NCBI RefSeq assembly: GCF_001921745.1
Contig: NZ_MRYA01000001.1
Coordinates: 372,001 to 436,000 of the forward strand
Length of the DNA: 64,000 nucleotides
Direction of reading: 5' to 3'
Origin: Psychrobacter sp. Cmf 22.2
GTDB taxonomy: Bacteria > Pseudomonadota > Gammaproteobacteria > Pseudomonadales > Moraxellaceae
The notes below the pieces were generated by a model. The model did no database searches. It was given only the letters and a program-made list of their open reading frames with translations, and was not told the DNA's origin. The translations under genes and the position numbers were made by a program. Positions 1 through 8,769 of the stretch are shown piece after piece; the stretch's first letter is position 1; each line of letters starts with the position of its first letter.

Positions 1-112
1 TGGTGATGTAAGAGGGGAGTTTGGTCAACCGCATGCAGATGCTTTAAATAAAGAAGCCATTACAGAGCTTGAGCATCAAACTCAAGCAGTATTACAGTCG
101 ACTTCTATATAA
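1..112 (+). CDS. C-terminal fragment of an unidentified protein (left edge)
   Basis: An open frame enters from the left edge (first full codon at position 2) and stops with TAA at 110-112, giving 36 residues starting GDVRGEFGQPHAD and ending AVLQSTSI. The tail is hydrophilic with an alanine/glutamate-rich helix-like end. I do not recognise the family from so short a piece, and the rest of the gene lies outside the window. No terminator is visible right behind it; instead an inverted-repeat element starts 25 bp downstream. Confidence 0.5.
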   Translation, partial: GDVRGEFGQPHADALNKEAITELEHQTQAVLQSTSI

Positions 113-137
113 GTTATCGATTTTTGAATAATTTATT

Positions 138-309
138 AGGGCGTGTCCTCATTTTAAAAATGGTGATAAAAATGAGATAAATTGCAGTCAAACAAGGAAA
201 ATAGCGCAGATAATATCGAGATATTAGTCAGCTATTTGACGCTGTTTGGCAAGATTTAGCCATTTTTAACCCATTTAGATTATTATCGATTGAATTGAGG
301 ACACGCCCT
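138..309. mobile_element. MITE-like 172-bp element with 14-bp perfect terminal inverted repeats
   Basis: The sequence AGGGCGTGTCCTCA at 138-151 is repeated exactly in reverse complement at 296-309, and the similarity continues weakly inwards. The interior (about 144 bp) has no open frame of note. The trinucleotide ATT occurs directly outside both ends (135-137 and 310-312), compatible with a 3-bp target duplication. Size, perfect ends and lack of coding capacity fit a miniature inverted-repeat element mobilised in trans by an IS transposase. I cannot name the parent IS, and only one copy is in this window. Confidence 0.65.
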
Positions 310-499
310 ATTTCTATCTAATGATATAATTCGTCACGTTAGCATCTATATTTTTACGACTTGTGTTTAAGTGACTTAAGTTTCACGACTTAAGTTTCAT
401 GATTTTTTCAAGAACTAGGCACATTTATTAAGTGTTTAATAATAGCTAAAAATTAATTAGAGCATAGCTAGCTTGCGCCCAACAGGAGTTAATCCCATC

Positions 500-835
500 A
501 TGATTTGGCTAAAGATGCTTGTTGGCGCGTTGGTGGTATTATTAATTCAACTGTTCGCTCAAAGTCGGTTTTTCTATTTGGCCGCCCTTGCGCCGCTTTT
601 CCCGACTTTTACTTTGATTAGTCATTTTTTAGTCAGTACTCAGCGTAGTGCTACAGATTTTAAAGTTGCACTGATATTTAGTATGCTAGGTGTGATACCG
701 CATCTCATTTATACGCTTATTGTGTTTTTTAGTTTTAGCCATATGGGACTTTATAAGGCGTTACTGCTAGGTATTGCAGGCTGGTTAATCGCTGCTGCTA
801 TTTTGGTATTTGCATGGCAACATCTGCAAATATAA
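500..835 (+). CDS. glpM: GlpM family membrane protein
   Basis: A 111-residue, almost wholly hydrophobic protein with about four membrane helices. Its pattern (LVGALVVLLIQL, then LAPLFPTFTLISH, then QRSATDF) matches the GlpM family, small inner-membrane proteins first noted in Pseudomonas near glycerol and alginate genes; their biochemical role is not settled. I chose the ATG at 500 because AGGAG lies 11 bases upstream at 484-488; the open frame could also begin at a TTG at 473, giving nine extra residues. It stands alone here between an inverted-repeat element and a converging small gene. Confidence 0.8.
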   Translation: MIWLKMLVGALVVLLIQLFAQSRFFYLAALAPLFPTFTLISHFLVSTQRSATDFKVALIFSMLGVIPHLIYTLIVFFSFSHMGLYKALLLGIAGWLIAAAILVFAWQHLQI

Positions 836-854
836 CGAAGAATGAATCAGTATG

Positions 855-1112
855 TTAAGCGCTTCTTTTGTTGTCCATGCTTCTTTTATTGGTCATGCAA
901 TCAAACCATGCGTCGTCATAGACAGCAGTAGCAGAATCAAAGTGCACGTATATTTTTTCATTATTTAATGTCGCATACCAATGCTCATCGTTATATCCTG
1001 TAAGCACTTGAAAATACTTATCATTTACAAAGTCGCCTACAACATAGGTATTGCCTGTTGCAAAAAAGGTATTGCCAGCCGTACAGAGTAGTGTATCGCC
1101 CGTATTTATCAT
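855..1112 (-). CDS. Small hypothetical protein, 85 aa
   Basis: I do not recognise this protein. It is soluble and acidic in the middle, starts MINTGDTLLCTAGNTFFATG and has an aromatic-rich central part (KYFQVLTGYNDEHWYATLN) that would fit a small beta-rich fold; the end is basic. No signal peptide or membrane segment is evident. An AGGA ribosome-binding site stands about four bases before the ATG. It converges on glpM with only about 20 bp between the stops, and is separated from the BamE-like gene upstream by a clear terminator at 1243-1274, so it is probably its own transcription unit. Coding status is likely but not certain. Confidence 0.5.
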   Translation of the reverse strand: MINTGDTLLCTAGNTFFATGNTYVVGDFVNDKYFQVLTGYNDEHWYATLNNEKIYVHFDSATAVYDDAWFDCMTNKRSMDNKRSA

Positions 1113-1242
1113 AGCTTCCTACTTATATATTTTAGTATATTCGGAAAAGTTAATATATGATTTTATCCGAATATAAGATGAAATACCATAAGGCAGGGTA
1201 CGATGAATACGTTTTGTAACGTAATTTTTTACGCTTCCATAC

Positions 1243-1274
1243 AAAAAAGCAAGACACTTGCTGCCTTGCTTTTT
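1243..1274 (-). terminator. Rho-independent terminator behind the BamE-like lipoprotein gene
   Basis: A perfect 10-bp stem (AAAAAGCAAG at 1244-1253 with CTTGCTTTTT at 1265-1274) and an 11-base loop. Read on the minus strand the hairpin ends in a run of T, about 30 bases after the stop of the gene at 1306. Confidence 0.8.
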
Positions 1275-1305
1275 AGTTAACTTATGCGATTTTTATATTG
1301 ATGAA

Positions 1306-1761
1306 TCAGCGTCCATAATTAGCACAAGAGGCGGGTTGCCAATAAAACTCAGTGGCAAAAAACTCATCATTACGTAGTCTGCCTTCATAACTGTCGTCAA
1401 ATATTATCTTGTATTGACAAGTTTCGACTCTGTCATCAGTACTGTGAAATTTGAGAATATAATCCCATTCGCGAGCGTTAAATCCTTCACTAAAGTGAGG
1501 TGTGCCAATTAACTGGTAGATTTGATCTTTAGTCGTACCTACTTGAATATTAGCAACATCCTCATGATTGACGATACTACCGCCTTTTTGCCACGCTTTG
1601 TTTGGATCTGGGAACATCAAGTCGTTGGCATCAACAGAGCCATGCTGAGCACCAGGGGTCAAATGCCATGTTGGCGTTATGTTTTTTTGGGTACAGCCAG
1701 TCACTGTGAATAGTAGAGCAGTAGTGGCTAATAAGCCGTAACGGTAAGTAGATTTTTTCAT
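1306..1761 (-). CDS. BamE/OmlA-like outer-membrane lipoprotein next to the adhesin
   Basis: A 151-residue protein with a lipoprotein signal: basic start MKKSTYRYG, hydrophobic stretch and lipobox TVTGC, so Cys23 would be lipidated. Residues about 70-110 (VGTTKDQIYQLIGTPHFSEG, then REWDYILKF) match the SmpA/OmlA (BamE) fold. An AAGGA site precedes the start. BamE itself helps the BAM complex insert beta-barrels, but this copy is divergent and lies about 100 bp downstream of the giant trimeric autotransporter on the same strand. In Acinetobacter the protein TpgA, with a BamE-like N-terminal domain, is encoded beside the adhesin Ata and supports it; here the OmpA-like half of TpgA is absent. I infer a dedicated helper for the adhesin rather than the housekeeping BamE. 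Confidence 0.75.
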   Translation of the reverse strand: MKKSTYRYGLLATTALLFTVTGCTQKNITPTWHLTPGAQHGSVDANDLMFPDPNKAWQKGGSIVNHEDVANIQVGTTKDQIYQLIGTPHFSEGFNAREWDYILKFHSTDDRVETCQYKIIFDDSYEGRLRNDEFFATEFYWQPASCANYGR

Positions 1762-1861
1762 GATCCATTCCTTAATATATGTTGTGTGTCATCTGACAAC
1801 GTTTATCTATTTATAAGAAGCTATTGATAAACAAACGCTGTCATGAGGTAATGTGCTTGTA

Positions 1862-4800
1862 CTAGAAATGGAAGCCTGCACCAATTGCACCGCCAGCATT
1901 CCCTTGTGTATCCGCTGTACCATTCACTTTGATTACCCAGCGACCATTGTCAGACACTTTAGACACACCAACGGCCACTGCGCTTTCGCCATTGTACGAG
2001 GCGATACCGCCGCCGACCATTGACTTACCTGGAATATACGCTTGCGGTAATGAAGACATTGCCATCGCTGCTGAGATACCAGCGTTTGCATTGTCTTCGA
2101 CTTCACCAATTCTGTATCCTAGCGCGTTGACGCTATCGCCAAGCTTTTTATCAAGGGCATGTAGCTGACTACCGTTAATCGCATCAGTACTGTCCGCTGC
2201 AATGTTGCCAGCTCCAACACCAGTGATGACAGTGTTGGCAGCATTAAAGCCTTCAGTTGTCATGCTAGGACCGTCTTGAATAGTGACGCCATTATCATTA
2301 ACCACTGTGTTGCCTGTAGTGACGCTATCGACTTCGATATTGCCATCTAGGCCAATTTGAATACTGCCATTAGCAGTACTGGTGGTAATGTTATTGCCGC
2401 CTTCAAACTGAATGCTGCCATTGTTACCGCCGACGCTCTGACTGATATTGTCACCGTTATCCGCGCCAAAGCTGATACCTGCGTCAAGACGGCCAGTATT
2501 GTCTGTGATCTGCTCGTTATTGGCTTGGATATCTTCGTTGGCCTGCGCGTTGCCTTGGTTAACAGCAGCGATGGCGTCACTAATGTTACCTTGACCAGTA
2601 CCGCCAATATTATTAGCAGTAAGGTTGCCACCAGCATCATAGCTAGCATCGCCGCCGATAATGCCGGCGACGCCGCTACCAAGATTATCTAACTGACCTT
2701 TATTAACAGCGTCTGATGCTTGAACCCCATTGGCTACGTTAGTAATCGTGGTACCTCTAGCACCGCCACCTAACGTGATGCTGCCTTTATTGACCGAATC
2801 GTCTGGGTTTTTGTCATACTGAACCGCTGCATTATTGAGTGATGCATTGCTATCACCAAGTGCGTCACTGACTGCTTTTAACTGTGAGACGTTGACCGCA
2901 TCAGAGTCTGCGGTACCAGCGGCAACACCAGTTACTTGACGATATACGCCATTAGCCGCATCGCCTACAGCAACTGCGCCTGTAGTGCTGGTTGTGGCAG
3001 CAATAGCGGCATTACTATTGGCGCCAAATCCTGCAATACCAGCACCTGTCGTAGCTGCAGAGCCAAGACCTAGTACTACTGAGCCATTTTGGTTTGCTGT
3101 AATGCCGTTACCGATTACGAAAGTATCATCACTGTTGATCGTATTGTTATTACCCACTGAGTAACTGTTATTACCATTGATCGTACTTGGATCACCAAAG
3201 GCACCAGAGTTGTCGCCATTGACGATGTTACCTGTACCGATACTGATGGACTGCGCGCCATTAGCTTGAGCGTTATCACCGATGGCAACAGAAGATGCGC
3301 CTGATACTTTTGAGCCTTTACCAATGACTACAGAGTCTTTAGCCGTCTCTGTTGCTTCGGTGTCGTGGCCTAGAGCAACCGTACTGTCAGCGCCTTCTTT
3401 AATAATGGCATTGACACCAATAGCTGTTGAATCAAAGCCGCCAGCACTTGAGTCGTTGGTCATACCAACGCTGCCTGCGCCATTATCTCTGGCATTGGTA
3501 TGAGCAAATTTTACGCCTTCGGTATTCATTTTTTGCACGGTTTGACCGATGGTTAGGCGATCTGTGACTTCTTGGCCTGAAACGTCATAGGTTAAGAACA
3601 AAGAGTCTCTATTAGGATTATCTGGGTTAATAACGCCTTTATTGACGACTTGATCAGCGACGTTAACGACTATCTCATTACCATTGCCATCTACCACTTT
3701 GACCTTAGTAGCGCTATCTAACTGACCCTTGTTGACTGCATCAGACGCTGTAATACCATTGGCAACGTTCCTAAGTGTCGTACCACCACTAACGACGATA
3801 TTATTACCGCTATCATTTTGCTCGATTACCGCTGGTGTGCCAGCAAAGCTGACTTGGTCATAGTTCACTGTATCATCGGTATTACGATCATACTGCACGC
3901 CGGCTGCGGTGATATTTCCAGTAATGGCATCTAATTGTGCTTTGTTTACTGCGTCTGTGGCATCGGTGCCTGCAGCCACGCCTGTGAGTGTACAGGCATC
4001 ACCTGCTGAATTTGTAAAGTCAACACTGGTACCGCCCGTTTGAGCGCCAACGGTGATCGCGCCTGTGCCTGCGTCTTGACGGACAATACCGGTACGGCCA
4101 GCATTGATGTCAGCGATGTTATCGGTGTTGGTGGTGGTACGACCATCTAAGTTCTCTAAGGCCGATCCGACGTTGTTGACGGTGGTGTTACCGTTATCAA
4201 GCTCATAGCTTGGAGCGCTAACTACGCCTGTTGCAGCGTCATAGTTTGCACCGCCACCTAAGTTGCTTGCTGTGCTGTTACCTAAAGCGTCAGTCTTCGC
4301 GTCACCTGCACTTGCTATCGCGTCTAGTTGACCTTTGTTAATGGCCTGGTCAGCTGCGGTTGCGTCAGCCACACCGCTAATCTGTCCTGTGTTGCCATCT
4401 AATACTAAGGTGTTGGATACAGGGTTTAATGGGTCGGTGTTGTCAACACCGCTTATACTAATACGACCTGTACCAACAGTCGTACTGTTAGTGCCGTCTG
4501 TAGCGGTGATGCCTTCTGCACCGTAGTTGCTAGTATTACCACCAACAACGCCGTCTGTGACAGTAGTGCCTGCTGCGGTCATGGTGTTGGTGGCGCCGCC
4601 AGCTATACCATCGGTGATGGCCACGCCATTAGTGTTTGTGATGGTGTTGCCGGTGGTTACGCTACCAGTAGCGCCAAGATCAATATTCTCAGCAAGCTTG
4701 ACCGTTAAGGTATCTTCAGCACTAGCAACCACACCAATGTTGTTATCAGTTAGGTCAGTAGCACCGCCACGAACTTTTAATTCTTCACCCAGTTTACGAG

Positions 4801-6541
4801 TGAACGGTGTCGCAGTGTTGTTGTCGCCTGAGAATTTTAGACCAGCATTGGCCAAACCTGTGACTGCCGTATTTACATCGCCTGCGTTGACGGCGTTGTT
4901 TGCATTGCCTGCTACCGTAATATCACCGGCACTGGCAACGCCTGTTAGTTGACGATCAGTGTTATCGTCATTGGTAAAGTCAACACTGGTACCGCCCGTT
5001 TGAGCGCCAACGGTGATCGCGCCTGTGCCTGCGTCTTGACGGACAATACCGGTACGGCCAGCATTGATGTCAGCGATGTTATCGGTGTTGGTGGTGGTAC
5101 GACCATCTAAGTTCTCTAAGGCCGATCCGACGTTGTTGACGGTGGTGTTACCGTTATCAAGCTCATAGCTTGGAGCGCTAACTACGCCTGTTGCAGCGTC
5201 ATAGTTTGCACCGCCACCTAAGTTGCTTGCTGTGCTGTTACCTAAAGCGTCAGTCTTCGCGTCACCTGCACTTGCTATCGCGTCTAGTTGACCTTTGTTA
5301 ATGGCCTGGTCAGCTGCGGTTGCGTCAGCTACACCGCTGATCTGCCCCGTCGTTCCGTCCAATACGATGTTGTTAGTCACTGATGGATCGGTGTTGTCAA
5401 TGCCGCTGACACTGATGTTACCTGCGCCTACTGTGGTGACGGTGTTGCCATTTGTGATGGTTGAACCGGCAGCGCTATAGTCACTGCTATTAGTGCCATC
5501 GGTGACAGTAGTACCTGCCGTAGTGATGGTGGTTGCATTACCTAAACCATCATCGACTTTAACACCATCGCTGTTGGTGACGGTGTTGCCGGTGGTCACG
5601 CTGTCAACAGCAATGTTTTTGGCGAGCTGTACGCTCAGGCCACCAGTACCGTTTGCGACCACACCGATATTATCTGCGGTTAGGTTGTTTGAGTCCGTCT
5701 CACCACCTGTGATGGTCAGTGTGTCGCCAAGGTTACGATCAATTAATGTACCGTCGTCGCCTTGGAAGTTAAGACCTGCCTCGGTTAGGTTGCCTACGGC
5801 AGTGTTCACGTCACCGGCATTGACGACGTTGTTGGCGTTGTTAACGTCAGTGATGTCACCGGCACTGGCAATGCCTGTTAGTTGACGGGCTTCATTTGCT
5901 GAATTGCTAAAGTCAACGCTGGTACCGCCCGTTTGAGCGCCAACGGTGATCGCGCCTGTACCTGCGTCTTGACGGACAATACCGGTGCGACCAGCATTGA
6001 TGTCAGCGATGTCACCGGTGTTGGTGGTCACTCTGTCATTGGTGGCTCTGAGCTGCGCGACGTTTACCGCATCAGAATCATTGGTACCTGCTGCCAATCC
6101 AGTTAATTGACGGGTAACTCCATTATCACTATCTCCTAAAGCTACAGCTGCTCGAGTAGATTGCCACACATTTGACGTTTTGGTAGTTGCGCCACCCGTA
6201 GAAGGGTCAAAGCCTTTAATACCTGCTTCTATATTAGCTATAGAACCTGCACCAATGGCAACACCTCCTGCTTTATTTGCTTTAGCTCCTGCGCCAATAG
6301 CAGTACCATTTGCAGCTGCAATAGATTCTCGACCAATAGCCAATGCATCTTCACCTGAAGTGTTTGCCTGTCGACCTATGGCAATACCAGCTCTACCCTT
6401 GACTGTTGAATCTTGACCGATAGCAATTCCGTAATAGCTTGCACCGTCAGCAAAATCACCACCAACAACACCCGCTACAGCGTTCTCACCAATTGCAATA
6501 CTGCGGGTAGTGTATGCCTTAGCCTTATTACCAAGCGCCAC
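1862..6541 (-). CDS. Trimeric autotransporter, C-terminal part with YadA anchor
   Basis: The open part of 1,559 residues begins in YadA-type head repeats (AIGENAVAG, AIGQDSTVKG), passes through long stalk segments with recurring neck motifs (SDAVNVAQL, ATDAVNKAQLDAI, GRTGIVRQDAGTGAITVGA), a second set of head repeats around residues 1080-1250 (STAIGVNAI, SVAIGDNAQ, YSVGNNNTI), a coiled-coil-like segment and the C-terminal YadA anchor of about 70 residues (AAMAMSSLPQAYIPGKSMVGG, ending GGAIGAGFHF with a terminal Phe recognised by BAM). Two stalk modules are duplicated exactly at DNA level. It has no signal peptide of its own, so as it stands it could not be exported; it is the rest of the gene that starts at 8769. 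The first ATG of the track is only a convenient start; the frame is open back to about 6730. Confidence 0.85.
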   Translation of the reverse strand: MALGNKAKAYTTRSIAIGENAVAGVVGGDFADGASYYGIAIGQDSTVKGRAGIAIGRQANTSGEDALAIGRESIAAANGTAIGAGAKANKAGGVAIGAGSIANIEAGIKGFDPSTGGATTKTSNVWQSTRAAVALGDSDNGVTRQLTGLAAGTNDSDAVNVAQLRATNDRVTTNTGDIADINAGRTGIVRQDAGTGAITVGAQTGGTSVDFSNSANEARQLTGIASAGDITDVNNANNVVNAGDVNTAVGNLTEAGLNFQGDDGTLIDRNLGDTLTITGGETDSNNLTADNIGVVANGTGGLSVQLAKNIAVDSVTTGNTVTNSDGVKVDDGLGNATTITTAGTTVTDGTNSSDYSAAGSTITNGNTVTTVGAGNISVSGIDNTDPSVTNNIVLDGTTGQISGVADATAADQAINKGQLDAIASAGDAKTDALGNSTASNLGGGANYDAATGVVSAPSYELDNGNTTVNNVGSALENLDGRTTTNTDNIADINAGRTGIVRQDAGTGAITVGAQTGGTSVDFTNDDNTDRQLTGVASAGDITVAGNANNAVNAGDVNTAVTGLANAGLKFSGDNNTATPFTRKLGEELKVRGGATDLTDNNIGVVASAEDTLTVKLAENIDLGATGSVTTGNTITNTNGVAITDGIAGGATNTMTAAGTTVTDGVVGGNTSNYGAEGITATDGTNSTTVGTGRISISGVDNTDPLNPVSNTLVLDGNTGQISGVADATAADQAINKGQLDAIASAGDAKTDALGNSTASNLGGGANYDAATGVVSAPSYELDNGNTTVNNVGSALENLDGRTTTNTDNIADINAGRTGIVRQDAGTGAITVGAQTGGTSVDFTNSAGDACTLTGVAAGTDATDAVNKAQLDAITGNITAAGVQYDRNTDDTVNYDQVSFAGTPAVIEQNDSGNNIVVSGGTTLRNVANGITASDAVNKGQLDSATKVKVVDGNGNEIVVNVADQVVNKGVINPDNPNRDSLFLTYDVSGQEVTDRLTIGQTVQKMNTEGVKFAHTNARDNGAGSVGMTNDSSAGGFDSTAIGVNAIIKEGADSTVALGHDTEATETAKDSVVIGKGSKVSGASSVAIGDNAQANGAQSISIGTGNIVNGDNSGAFGDPSTINGNNSYSVGNNNTINSDDTFVIGNGITANQNGSVVLGLGSAATTGAGIAGFGANSNAAIAATTSTTGAVAVGDAANGVYRQVTGVAAGTADSDAVNVSQLKAVSDALGDSNASLNNAAVQYDKNPDDSVNKGSITLGGGARGTTITNVANGVQASDAVNKGQLDNLGSGVAGIIGGDASYDAGGNLTANNIGGTGQGNISDAIAAVNQGNAQANEDIQANNEQITDNTGRLDAGISFGADNGDNISQSVGGNNGSIQFEGGNNITTSTANGSIQIGLDGNIEVDSVTTGNTVVNDNGVTIQDGPSMTTEGFNAANTVITGVGAGNIAADSTDAINGSQLHALDKKLGDSVNALGYRIGEVEDNANAGISAAMAMSSLPQAYIPGKSMVGGGIASYNGESAVAVGVSKVSDNGRWVIKVNGTADTQGNAGGAIGAGFHF
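4014..4369. repeat. Exact 356-bp direct repeat inside the adhesin, copy 1
   Basis: Every base from 4014 to 4369 is identical to 4974-5329, at an offset of exactly 960 bp (320 codons). It encodes a stalk block with GRTGIVRQDAGTGAITVGA. The DNA outside these limits diverges at once, so the identity marks a recent duplication or gene conversion. Confidence 0.95.
4974..5329. repeat. Exact 356-bp direct repeat inside the adhesin, copy 2
   Basis: Second copy of the repeat at 4014-4369. A shorter, slightly diverged third copy starts near 5910 (same GTACCGCCCGTTTGAGCGCC core) and runs to about 6030. Recombination between the exact copies would remove or add 960 bp in frame. Confidence 0.95.
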
Positions 6542-6591
6542 CCCAACAGAGGCTGCAACAGCTTCGCTGCCTATCGCCGTCGCATCAGAGC

Positions 6592-8769
6592 CTAATGACC
6601 CAGCTTTACTACCAATGGCAACCCCCCTATCAAAGACGGATGTTGTCGCATCAGTACCGAGGGCAACAGAGTTAGTCCCCCTAGCCCATGCTTTATTACC
6701 AATAGCAACTGCACCAATGGTAGCGCAGCTCCCGTATCAGGTCCCCTGTCAACCTTCGCCCCAAGCCCCATAGCGATAGAGCTATTATGACCATCAGCAA
6801 CTTTAGCATCTTTACCAATGGCTATTGCATTGGTGCCTTGTGCACCGTCATTGTTTACGTTACCACCACCTGTGGAATTCACGCTGAAGTACTTGACTTT
6901 ATTGTCTGCAACTGTTTGGTTCAGCTGACCGAAGTTCACCGCGTCATTGTCATTAACGCCATCAGCGACACCTGTTAGTGTACGGTCACCATTTGATGAA
7001 TTACTAAAGTCAACGCTGGTACCACCAGTAGCAGCGCCAACTGTAATTGGACCAGTGCCAGTATCTTGGCGCACGAGACCCGTTTTACCTGCGGTAAGGT
7101 CGCTAATATTGCCTGTATTGGTAGTGATATTACCTGTATTAGCAGTAACGTTAGCGTTGGTCGTTTCAAGCTGGCCAAAGGTGGCCACATCGCTTGCAGT
7201 GGTACCATCTGCAACATTAGTAATCTTATCACCGCCGACGTCTAAGCCAGTAGCCGTGCTGGTTAATACCGTATTATTAGTGGCATCACCAATAGTCGCT
7301 TGGCTCACACTGATATTGTCTGCTAAGTTGTAATTGATACCGTTATCAACAGTGTTGGTTACAACTAGATTGCTATCAGTATTTGTGAAGTTGACGCTTT
7401 CACCAAGTTGGACGTTATCGTTAGTACCACCAGCTGCACTGATGTTAAAGCCTTGATTAGCTTTGGTTAGGGCACTGTTTGCCGTGGTATTTGCCGTGTT
7501 TGCTGTTGTTTGAGCAGTAGTGACATTGGTATTGGTAGTATTTAACTGATCACCCGTCACCGCTTCGGTTGAACCTGCGGCAACGTTACCATTAGCAAGA
7601 CCACTTAGCGTACGCACGCCATTAGTACCAGTAAAGTCAACGCTTGTACCACCTGTGGCAGCGCCAACTGTAATTGGACCAGTGCCAGTATCTTGGCGGA
7701 CGATGCCAGCTGTGCCATCGGCGACAGCATCAGCCGTTGCTTGAGCGCCTCTAATATTATCAACCAACTTATTAGTGACCGAAAAAACCTGACTGCCATT
7801 AATCGCATCGGTAGATGATGCAGAGATTTCACCTGGCGCCACGTTTTTGATCTGGCGCTCATTACCTATGAGACCTACAGACACTTGACGCCCAGCATCG
7901 CCTGCATTACCAGCAAAACCTGACGCACCGTCAAACCCTGTAAAGGTGATACCGTTGACTGTCTGGCTTTCGACCTTTGTTGCGCTACCATCCGTTTTAC
8001 TACCTGCACCGATAGCAACTGAGCCTTCTTTGGATGCTTCAGCAGAGACACCAAAAGCTGATGAGGCAACACCTGTAGCATTGGCCTGCGTACCAAAAGC
8101 AGTCGATAGTGCGCCAGAGGAGACCGCTTGTACACCAATGGCAACCGAAGCAGCACCACTTGATTCTGTATTTGGATATTGCATACCTGGAGCAGTATTT
8201 ACTAGATCTCGATCACCAGAGTACTTTCTAAAAACTGTATTGACTGCACCACCAGTCTCTGTACCATCTAAATTGGTTTGTGAAGCTTTATTTAGATCAT
8301 CACCGCCAATGGCAATAGAGGAGCTTCCTGACGATACTGTGTTCGCACCGATAGCCGTAGATTGGTCACCACTTGCTGTCGTGGCTTGTCCGCCGCCTAC
8401 ACTACCAATTGCTACTGTCTGACCGCCTGTTGCTTGGGCATTTTGACCGATAGCCACACTCGTACTTCCCTCAGCATTTGCCCCAGTACCGCACTGCACT
8501 CTATCAACCACGCCTGCACCTGCTGCGTTATCCTCAGCACAAGCAGCTATAGCTGATGCCTGCATACTAAATCCAGCACTAGCTAGCCCCACGCACAATG
8601 CACTGAGACGCAAGAGTTGCGCGCCTCCTGTTACCGTGTCATTGGAGACACTTGCAGCGTTAGAGCTTACGACGGCACTTGATGATTTTCCTCGGCTCTT
8701 TGCATATTCTGCTACTGCCATAAAACAGTTTAATGACTGATTCCAAATAACTTTATAATTGCGATTCAT
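6592..8769 (-). CDS. Trimeric autotransporter, N-terminal part with ESPR signal
   Basis: The reading frame of 725 residues begins with an extended signal peptide region (MNRNYKVIWNQSLNCFMAVAE), the ESPR typical of large type V secreted adhesins, followed by a hydrophobic segment and an AQASA/ASAIAAC-like cleavage area near residue 70. YadA head repeats follow (TSVAIGQNAQATGG, QSTAIGANTVSSG, SVAIGAGSKTDG), then neck and stalk (DAINGSQVFSVTNKL, GTAGIVRQDTGTGPITVGA repeated twice). An AGGAAG site precedes the ATG at 8769. The last 50 or so residues are out of frame relative to the family, so the natural product continues into the frame ending at 1862. Without the anchor, this fragment would not be displayed on the cell surface. 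Confidence 0.85.
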   Translation of the reverse strand: MNRNYKVIWNQSLNCFMAVAEYAKSRGKSSSAVVSSNAASVSNDTVTGGAQLLRLSALCVGLASAGFSMQASAIAACAEDNAAGAGVVDRVQCGTGANAEGSTSVAIGQNAQATGGQTVAIGSVGGGQATTASGDQSTAIGANTVSSGSSSIAIGGDDLNKASQTNLDGTETGGAVNTVFRKYSGDRDLVNTAPGMQYPNTESSGAASVAIGVQAVSSGALSTAFGTQANATGVASSAFGVSAEASKEGSVAIGAGSKTDGSATKVESQTVNGITFTGFDGASGFAGNAGDAGRQVSVGLIGNERQIKNVAPGEISASSTDAINGSQVFSVTNKLVDNIRGAQATADAVADGTAGIVRQDTGTGPITVGAATGGTSVDFTGTNGVRTLSGLANGNVAAGSTEAVTGDQLNTTNTNVTTAQTTANTANTTANSALTKANQGFNISAAGGTNDNVQLGESVNFTNTDSNLVVTNTVDNGINYNLADNISVSQATIGDATNNTVLTSTATGLDVGGDKITNVADGTTASDVATFGQLETTNANVTANTGNITTNTGNISDLTAGKTGLVRQDTGTGPITVGAATGGTSVDFSNSSNGDRTLTGVADGVNDNDAVNFGQLNQTVADNKVKYFSVNSTGGGNVNNDGAQGTNAIAIGKDAKVADGHNSSIAMGLGAKVDRGPDTGAALPLVQLLLVIKHGLGGLTLLPSVLMRQHPSLIGGLPLVVKLGH

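Larger units (their letters stand above)
1862..8769 (-). pseudogene. Giant trimeric autotransporter adhesin, interrupted by one frameshift
   Basis: Two long frames on the minus strand together encode one trimeric autotransporter (YadA/UspA/Hia/Ata class, type Vc secretion) of about 2,300 residues. The upstream part has the signal and first head/stalk repeats; the downstream part has more stalk, a second head and the outer-membrane anchor. Near 6720-6735 the frames change: the upstream frame runs into out-of-frame residues, while the other frame reads ATIGAVAIGNKAWARGTNSV, a normal YadA head repeat, without any stop. Adding one base restores a continuous gene. The site is not a long homopolymer, so this may be a recent mutation, a sequencing error or, less likely, a switch. 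Product: a surface fibre for adhesion or autoaggregation. Confidence 0.8.

Noticed and set aside
138..309. The idea that the 172-bp inverted-repeat element is a small RNA or terminator
   Set aside because: The two arms are about 144 bp apart with little pairing between, which does not fit a compact RNA hairpin.
3115..3324. Short open frames on both strands across the adhesin region
   Set aside because: They are frame shadows of the highly repetitive, GC-balanced adhesin gene; their products are valine-, proline- and serine-rich and match no family.
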